From: Aegilops tauschii subsp. strangulata
Lineage: Eukaryota > Streptophyta > Magnoliopsida > Poales > Poaceae
DNA length: 64,000 nt
NCBI RefSeq assembly: GCF_002575655.3
Contig: NC_053035.3
Span: forward strand, 501,610,601 to 501,674,600
Reading direction: 5' to 3'
The notes under the pieces were generated by a model that saw nothing but the letters and a program-made list of their open reading frames with translations, was not told the origin of the DNA and searched no databases. Shown here piece by piece: positions 56,791-64,000 of the stretch (positions are counted from its first letter, which is position 1; every line of letters starts with the position of its first letter). The translations under genes and the position numbers were made by a program.

Positions 56791-58797
56791 CAACTTCAAC
56801 TAATTTGCTCAGGTTTGAAAATAATAAATGGGGCTCACAATCATAGAAGATGTCCAAGATAGTATATTTATATGTGAAATCTCTCTTCCTTCAATATTCT
56901 TTCATGAATTGTTCAAGTGACCAATACAATGTTTGCTAACCTTCAATAAATTTACCACCTCAACTTCTTATATGTGAAGTCATTACTCCCCATGGGATAA
57001 GCATATGAAACATATATAATTTCAGACTTATGATATTCAAATCATTCAACTGTTTACTCGTAGGATATAAGTGAAGCACACGAGTAAATGACAAACTACT
57101 CCAAAAAGATATAAGTGAAGATCAATGAGTAGTTAAATAATTATGTAGCTTTGTGAAGACTCTCTCTCATTTAAGAATTTCAGATCTTGGGATATTATTC
57201 AAACAGCAAGCAAAACAAAATAAAATGACATTTCAAGTACAGCACTCCTCATGTGAAGAAGCAAAAACTTAGGCTCAACCGACACTAACCGATAATTGTT
57301 GAAGAAGAAAGGTGGGATGCCTACCGGGGCATCCCCAAGCTTAGATGCTTGAGACTTATTGAAATATTATCTTGGGGTGCCTTGGGCATCCCCAAGCTTG
57401 AACTTTTGTGTCTCCTTAATTCCTCTCATACCACGGTTTCCTAAATCTCGAAAGCTTCATCCACACCAAACTCAACAAGAACTCGTGAGATAAGTTAGTA
57501 TAAACCAATGCAAAAACCTTATCATTTTCTACTGTAACAAATCACTAAAATTATTATTCAACATTGCATACTAAATGCCTCTGCATATTTAATACTCCTA
57601 TCCTCAAATAGAATCATTAAACAACCAAACATATGCAAACAATGCAAACATAACAGCAATCTGCCAAAACAGTACAGTCTGTAAAGAATGCAAGATTCAT
57701 CATACTTCCCTAACTCCAAACATTATGAAATTATACCACACTGTAGAAAATTTATCATAGCTCAATATGCAAAAAGTTTCAACATTTTATCATATTCTGA
57801 CTTTTCTAGGGAATTTTTGCAACAGCGGTAAACTTTCTGTTTTGAAACAGCAACATGTATACTTGCAAAATAAGCATGGTAAAGGGTATCCTTGAAATTT
57901 TTATTGAAAATAGAGATGCAAAACATTATTATAAATATCAGCAAGAAAATACTAACAAAATAAAATGACTCTCCAAGCAAAACACATATCATGTGGTGAA
58001 TAAAAATATAGCTCCAAGTAAAGTTACCGATGAACGAAGACGAAAGAGGGGATGCCATCTAGGGCATCCCCAAGCTTAGGCTTTTGGTTGTACTTGAATA
58101 TTACCTTGGGGTGCCTTGGTCATCCCCAATCTTAGGATCTTGCCACCCCTTATTCCATAGTCCATCGAATCTTTACCCAAAACTTGAGAACTTCACAACA
58201 CAAAACTCAACAGAAAATCTCATGAGCTCCGTTAGCGAAATAAAACAAACCACCACTTAAAGGTACTGTAATGAACTCATTCTTTATTTATATTGGTGTA
58301 AACCTACTGTATTCCAACTTCTCTATGGTTCATAACCTCCGATACAAGCCATAGATTCATCAAAATAAGCAAACAACACACGAAAAACAGAATCTGTCGA
58401 AAACAGAACAGTGTGTAGTAATCTGTATCAAACGCAAACTTTCTGTAACTCAAAAATTCTACCAAAATAGGAAGACCTAGATAATTTGTTTATTGATCTA
58501 CTGCAATTAGAATCAGTATTTTATCACGTTCTGGTGATTTTTAACAATTGTTTTCGTGAGCAGAAAGTTTCTGATTTTTTTTTCAGCAAGATCAAATAAG
58601 TATCATCCAAGAAGATCCTATAGGTTTTACTTGGCACAAACACTAATTAAAACATAAAACCACATCTAACCAGCGGCTAGATGATTTATTTATTACTAAC
58701 AGGAACAAAAAGTAAGGGACAAAAATAAAATTGGGTTGCCTCCAAACAAGCGCTAACGTTTAACGCCCCTAGCTAGGCATGATGATTTCAATGATGC

Positions 58798-59496
58798 TCA
58801 CCTAAAAGATAAGAATTGAAACATAAAGAGAGCATCATGAAGAATATTAATAGCACATTTAAGTCTAATCCACTTCCTATGCATAGGTATTTTTTGAGCA
58901 AACAACTTATGGGAACAATAATCAACTAGCATAGGAAGGCAAAACAAGCATAACTTCAAAACTTTAAGCACATGGAGAGGAAACTTGATATTATTGCAAT
59001 TCCGACAAGCATATGTTCCCCCCTCATAATAATTTTCAGTAGCATCGTGAATGAATTCAACAATATAACCATCACATAAAGCATTCTTTTCATGATCTAC
59101 TTGCATAGAAATTTTACTACTCTCCACATAAGCAAATTTCTTCTCATGAATAGTAGTGGGAGCAAACTCAACAAAATAACTATCATGTGAAGCATAATCC
59201 AATTGAAAATTAACATCATGATGACAAGTTTCATGGTTATCATTATTCTTTATAGCATACGTGTCATCAGAATAATCATCATAGATAGGAGGCATGCTTT
59301 CATCATAATAAATTTGCACTTCAAAACTTGGGGGACTAAAAATATCATCTTCATCAAACATAGCATCCCCAAGCTTGTGGATTTGCATATCATTAGCATC
59401 ATGGATAGTCAAGGAATCCATACTAACAACATTGCAATCATGCTCATCATTCAAATATTTAGTGCCAAACATTTTAATGCATTCTTCCTCTAGCAA
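58798..59496 (-). CDS. G4 ORF of unknown function in the gag position
   Basis: A 232-residue open frame starts 174 bases downstream of the primer-binding site, where gag would start in an autonomous element. The product begins MLEEECIKMFGTKYL. It is acidic in its first 170 residues (rich in Asp, His, Tyr and Ser, for example YYDESMPPIYDDYSDD), then has a Cys-containing stretch (YACRNCNNI, later LKLCLFC) and a basic, hydrophobic C-terminus. No capsid motif, CCHC knuckle or known domain was recognised. The open frame in an otherwise decayed region is notable. It may be a residual gag-like protein or chance; the element has no visible polymerase. Confidence 0.4.
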   Translation of the reverse strand: MLEEECIKMFGTKYLNDEHDCNVVSMDSLTIHDANDMQIHKLGDAMFDEDDIFSPPSFEVQIYYDESMPPIYDDYSDDTYAIKNNDNHETCHHDVNFQLDYASHDSYFVEFAPTTIHEKKFAYVESSKISMQVDHEKNALCDGYIVEFIHDATENYYEGGTYACRNCNNIKFPLHVLKVLKLCLFCLPMLVDYCSHKLFAQKIPMHRKWIRLKCAINILHDALFMFQFLSFR

Positions 59497-59669
59497 TTGA
59501 GCACAATTATCGGAATCGTTATTTCATGGAAGACATTAAAAAGATGAAGCATATGAGGCACCCTCAATTCCATTTTTTGTAATTTTCTTTTATAGACTAA
59601 ACTAGAGATAAAACAAGAAACTAAAAGATTCGATTGCAAGATCTAAAGATATACCTTCAAGCACTCACC

Positions 59670-59687
59670 TCCCCGGCAACGGCGCCA
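59670..59687 (-). other. G4 primer-binding site
   Basis: The minus strand reads TGGCGCCGTTGCCGGGGA, the complement used by many plant Gypsy elements (tRNA-Asp type), ten bases inside the LTR end. Confidence 0.85.
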
Positions 59688-59697
59688 GAAAAGAGCT

Positions 59698-61338
59698 TGA
59701 TGTCTACTACGCAACCTTCTTCTTGTAGATGTTGTTGGGCCTCCAAGTGCAAAGGTTTGTAGGACAGTAGCAAATTTCCCTCAAGTGGATGACCTAAGGT
59801 TTATCAATCCGTGGGAGGCGTAGGATGAAGATGGTCTCTCTCAAACAACCCTGCAACCAAATAACAAAGAGTCTCTTGTGTCCCCAACACACCCAATACA
59901 ATGGTAAACTGTATAAGTGCACTAGTTCGGCGAAGAGATGGTGATACAAGTGCAATATGGATGGTAGATATAGGTTTTTGTAATCTGAAAATATAAAAAC
60001 AGCAAGGTAACTAATGATAAAAGTGAGCACAAACGGTATTGCAATGCTAGGAAACAAGGGCTAGGGTTCATACTTTCACTAGTGCAAGTTCTCTCAACAA
60101 TAATAACATAATTGGATCATATAACTATCCCTCAACATGCAACAAAGAGTCACTCCAAAGTCACTAATAGCGGAGAACAAACGAAGAGATTATGGTAGGG
60201 TACGAAACCACCTCAAAGTTATTCTTTCCAATCAATCCGTTGGGCTATTCCTATAAGTGTCACAAACAGCCCTAGAGTTCGTACTAGAATAACACCTTAA
60301 GACACAAATCAACCAAAACCCTAATGTCACCTAGATACTCCAATGTCACCTCAAGTATCCGTGGGTATGATTATACGATATGCATCACACAATCTCAGAT
60401 TCATCTATTCAACCAACACATATAACCTCAAACAGTGCCCCAAAGTTTCTACCGGAGAATCTAGACGAAAACATGTGCCAACCCCTATGCATAGGTTCAT
60501 GGGCGGAACCCACAAGTTGATCACCAAAACATACATCAAGTGAATCACGTGATATCCCATTGTCACCACACGCATGGCAAGACATACATCAAGTGTTCTC
60601 AAATCACTAAAGACTCAATCCGATAAGATAACTTCAAAGGGAAAACTCAATCCATTACAAGAGAGTAGAGGGGGAGAAGCAACATAAGATCCAACTATAA
60701 TAGAAAAGCTCGCGATACATCAAGATCGTGCCAAATCAAGAACACGAGAGAGAGAGAGATCAAACACATAGCTACTGGTACATACCCTCAGTCCCGAGGG
60801 TGAACTACTCCCTCCTCGTCATGGAGAGCGCCGGGATGATGAAGATGGCCACCGGTGAGGGTTCCCCCCTCCGGCAGGGTGCCGGAACAGGGTCCCGATT
60901 GGTTTTTGGTGGCTACAGAGGCTTGCGGCGGCGGAACTCCCGATCTATTCTGTTCCCCGATCGTTTTAGGGTATATGGATATATATAGGAGGAAGAAGTA
61001 CGTCAGGGGAGCCACAAGGGGCCCACGAGGGTGGAGGGCGCGCCCCCCTACCTCGTGCCTTCCTCGTTGCTTCTTTGACGTGGACTCCAAGTCTCCCCGG
61101 TTGCTTTCCTTCCAAAAATAACTTCTCCAGAAGATTTCGTTCTGTTTCGACTCCGTTTGATATTCCTTTTCTTCGAAACACTGAAACAAGGAAAAACAGG
61201 AACTGGCACTGGGCTCTGGGTCAATAGGTTAGTCCCAAAAATAATATAAAAGTGGATAATAAAGCCCCTAAGCATCCAAAACACATAATATAATAGCATG
61301 GAACAATCAAAAATTATAGATACGTTGGAGACGTATCA
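59698..61338 (-). repeat. G4 complete LTR
   Basis: 1,641 bases. The minus strand starts TGATACGTCTCCAACG and ends GCGTAGTAGACATCA. GCATCCCCAAGC at 61339-61350 is the inverted polypurine tract on its outer side; the primer-binding site lies on its inner side. A TATA-like CCTATATATATCC (minus) is near 60980. Confidence 0.9.
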
Positions 61339-63520
61339 GCATCCCCAAGCATAATTCCTGCTCGTCCTCGAGTAGGTAAATGATAAAAAAGATAATTTTT
61401 GATGTGGAATGCTACTTGGCATAATTTCAATGTAATTCTTATTAATTGTGGCATGAATATTCAAATCCAAAAGATTCAAGATAAAAGTTCATATTGACAT
61501 AAAAATAATAATACTTCAAGCATACTAACTAAGGAATTATGTCCTCCAAAATAACATGGCCAAAGAAAGCTTATCCCTACAAAATCATATAGTTTAGTCA
61601 TGCTCCATTTTCGTCACACAAGAATGCTCTCATCATGCACAACCCCGATGACAAGCCAAGCAATTGTTTCATACTTAAGTAATCTCAAACTCATAAACCT
61701 TCATGCAATACATGAGCGCGAGCCATGGACATAGCACTATGGGTGGAATAGAATATGATGATGGGGGTTATGTGGAGAAGACAAAAAGGAGAAAGTCTCA
61801 CATCAACGAGGCTAATCAATGGGCTATGGAGATGCCCATCGATTGATGTTAATGCAAGGAGTAGGGATTGCCATGCAACGAATGCACTAGAGCTATAAAT
61901 GTATGAAAGCTCAACAAAAGAAACTAAGTGGGTGTGCATCCAACTTGCTTGCTCACGAAGACCTAGGGCACTTGAGGAGGCCCATTGTTGGAATATACAA
62001 GCCAAGTTCTATAATGAAAAATTCCCACTAGTATATGAAAGTGACAAAACAAGAGACTCTCTATCATGACGATTATGGTGCTACTTTGAAGCACAAGTGT
62101 GGCAAAGGATAGTAGCATTGTCCCTTCTCTATTTTTCTCTCATTTTTTTGGGCCTTCTCTTTTTTATGGCCTTTCTCTCTCTTTTTGTTTTGTTTTTTTT
62201 GGGCCCTCTTTTTTTATGGCCTTTCTTTTTTTTATTCCTCACTTGGGACAATGCTCTAGAAAATGATGATCATCACACCTCTATTTATTTACAGCTCAAT
62301 GATTACAACTCGATACTAGAACAAATTATGACTCTATATGAATGCCTCCGGCGGTGTACCGGGATATGCAATGAACCAAGAGTGACATGTATGAAAGAAT
62401 TATGAACGGTGGCTTTGCCACAAATACTATGTCAACTACATGATCATGCTAAGCAATATGACAATGATGAACATGTCATGATAAACGGAATGGTGGAAAG
62501 TTTCATGGCAATATATCTCGGAATGGCTATGGAAATGCCATAATAGGTAGGTATGGTGGCTGTTTTGAGGAAGATATAAGGAGGTTTATGTGTGAAAGAG
62601 CGTATCATATCACGGGGTTTGGATGCACCGGCGAAGTTTGCACCAACTCTCAATGTGAGAAAGGGCAATGCACGGCAACGAAGAGGCTAGCAATGATGGA
62701 AGGGTGAGAGTGCGTATAATCCATGGACTCAACATTAGTCATAAAGAACTCACATACTTATTGCAAAAATCTACAAGTCATCAAAAACCAAGCACTACGC
62801 GCATGCTCCTAGGGGGATAGATTGGTAGGAAAAGACCATCGCTCGTCCCCGACCGCCACTCATAAGGAAGACAATCAAAGAACACCTCATGTTTCAAATT
62901 TGTTACATAACGTTTACCATACGTGCATGCTACGGGACTTGCAAACTTCAACACAAGTATTTCTCAATTTCACAACTACTCAACTAGCACGACTTTGATA
63001 TTATTATCTCCATATCTCAAAACAATCATCAAGCATCAAACTTCTCTTAGTATTCAAAACACTCATAAGAAAGTTTTTACTATTCTTGAATACCTAGCAT
63101 ATTAGGATTATTTAATCAAATTACCATGCTATTTAAGACTCTCAAAATAATGTAAGTGAAGCATGAGAGATCAATAGTTTCTATAAAACAAATCCACCAC
63201 GGTGCTCTAAAAGATATAAGTGAAGCACTAGAGCAAACAACAAACTACTCCAAAAGGTATGAGTGAAGATCAATGAGTAGTCGGATAATTATGCAACTAT
63301 ATGAAGAATCTCCCGTTTAAGGATTTCATATCTTGGTATTTTATTCAAACAGCAAGCAAAGCTAAAGAAAATAAAATGACGCTCCAAGCAAAATACATAT
63401 CATGTGGTGAATAAAAATATAGCTCCAAATAAAGTTACCGATGAACGAAGACGAAAGAAGGGATGCCTTCCGGGGCATCCCCAAGCTTAGGCTCTTGGTT
63501 ATCCTTGAATATTACCTTGG
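61339..63520 (-). other. G4 internal 3' domain
   Basis: Non-coding, colinear in inverse orientation with the G3 internal 3' domain (27160-28185 and 36620-37269). Low-complexity T-rich stretches at 62110-62235 correspond to the purine-rich run of G3. The similarity ends at about 63520. Confidence 0.8.
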
Positions 63521-64000
63521 ATGAATGCCTATGTAGTCAATGGGAACGTTTTCTTCCATTGAACAAACACCCTATAAAAGCCGGAAATAAATACTAAAAA
63601 ATACGAGCACCAACACAAGGAACGTAATTTTTTGAGCTAAGCTCAATCCGTTGTTTTTCTTTTTTTTTTTTCATTTCTTGTTGCAAGAAAGATACCGTCT
63701 AGTTCTCCTTCTATATCTTGTGTTCATGTTATAGCATAATAATCTTCTAGTAAGTTCGGAAAAATAAGTAATAATGAAATAGGGAGTAGGGGCATTTTGG
63801 AGACCGACCTCTATGGAGGCCTTTATGTTGAAAATGTCAAAAATAAATCAGTTATAAAAAGTTTTGAAAAAAAATTAGACATGTATGCAAGGATGTAATG
63901 TGTATATGTGTAAAATTTCAGCATGAAATATCTTGAATTGCGAGCTGCACAAACAAATAAAAAAATCATGGACTTTGAGAATGAACAATATACATATGCT
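63521..64000. other. unassigned right edge
   Basis: AT-rich with a T run at 63655-63672. From about 63840 on, the sequence (GTAAAATTTCAGCATGAAATATC, TTGAATTGCGAGCTGCAC) resembles the arms of a DNA transposon or MITE, but the window ends before a second arm could be seen. Confidence 0.25.

Larger units (their letters stand above)
56790..59697 (-). other. G4 internal 5' domain
   Basis: AT-rich sequence read from 59697 downward. It contains the primer-binding site (59687-59670), one long ORF (59496-58798) and dispersed repeat blocks. Two of the blocks, near 57290-57420 and 58030-58160, share GGGATGCC...GGGCATCCCCAAGCTT; a third copy lies at 63450-63520. No reverse transcriptase motif was found. 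Confidence 0.7.
49331..63520 (-). mobile_element. G4: non-autonomous Gypsy-like LTR element(s), with nested Angela-4
   Basis: Parts on the minus strand are internal 3' domain (63520-61339), complete LTR (61338-59698), primer-binding site and internal 5' domain (59697 to about 56790), then, after the nested Angela-4, the inner part of a second LTR (50439-49331). The complete LTR has a polypurine tract on one side and a primer-binding site on the other, so it is shared by two tandem element bodies. No reverse transcriptase or integrase is visible. The left boundary follows ATACT (49326-49330), the likely target duplication. Confidence 0.75.

Overview
This window looks like intergenic DNA from a large Triticeae grass genome (wheat, Aegilops or a close relative). 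The evidence is four copies of an Angela/WIS/BARE1-type Copia LTR, several grass Gypsy-like families stacked inside one another, Stowaway and Tourist MITEs, a MuDR-like transposon and plant-type introns. More than 85% of the window is transposable element. No prokaryotic, organellar or CRISPR feature was seen. Family names come from recognition of sequence, not from a search; labels G1-G4 and Angela-1 to -4 are mine.

Left part (1-9.3 kb). A LINE on the minus strand has an open endonuclease ORF that runs off the window edge. It abuts a damaged Tat-like Gypsy element (G1, 1373-5999), then a truncated Angela LTR (Angela-1) sitting in the LTR of a second Gypsy-type element (G2). G2 carries a 269-bp LINE 3' end flanked by 13-bp target-site duplications.

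Gene island (about 10-15 kb). Two tandem three-exon genes lie on the minus strand and are the only probable host genes. They share exon phases, intron sequence and 3' flank. Each encodes about 140 residues with an arginine-rich, mitochondrial-presequence-like N-terminus and one hydrophobic segment near the C-terminus. Copy B (13957-14832) is intact. Copy A (10701-11902) has lost a usable first splice donor and carries a Stowaway MITE in intron 1.

Middle (15.2-24 kb). A 6.5-kb MuDR-like element (15264-21804) has 238-bp terminal inverted repeats and a perfect 9-bp target-site duplication. Its five-exon transposase gene has one in-frame stop, and a small convergent two-exon gene lies at the other end. 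A LINE 3' end and a DNA-transposon remnant rich in TGCAAC-type motifs follow.

Right part (23.8-63.5 kb). A gypsy-type element with an intron-containing Transposase_28-like ORF (23788-27113, resuming at 38845-39364) is split by G3 (27114-38844, TSD ACCCT), itself split by Angela-2 (28186-36619, TSD GTATA). Angela-3 (from 39365) interrupts the same element again. It holds a solo LTR (41496-43007, TSD CCCTT) and is cut at 49330 by G4, whose LTR is cut by the decayed Angela-4. The stack is four insertions deep. G3 and G4 show no reverse transcriptase and look non-autonomous. The last 480 bases are unassigned.
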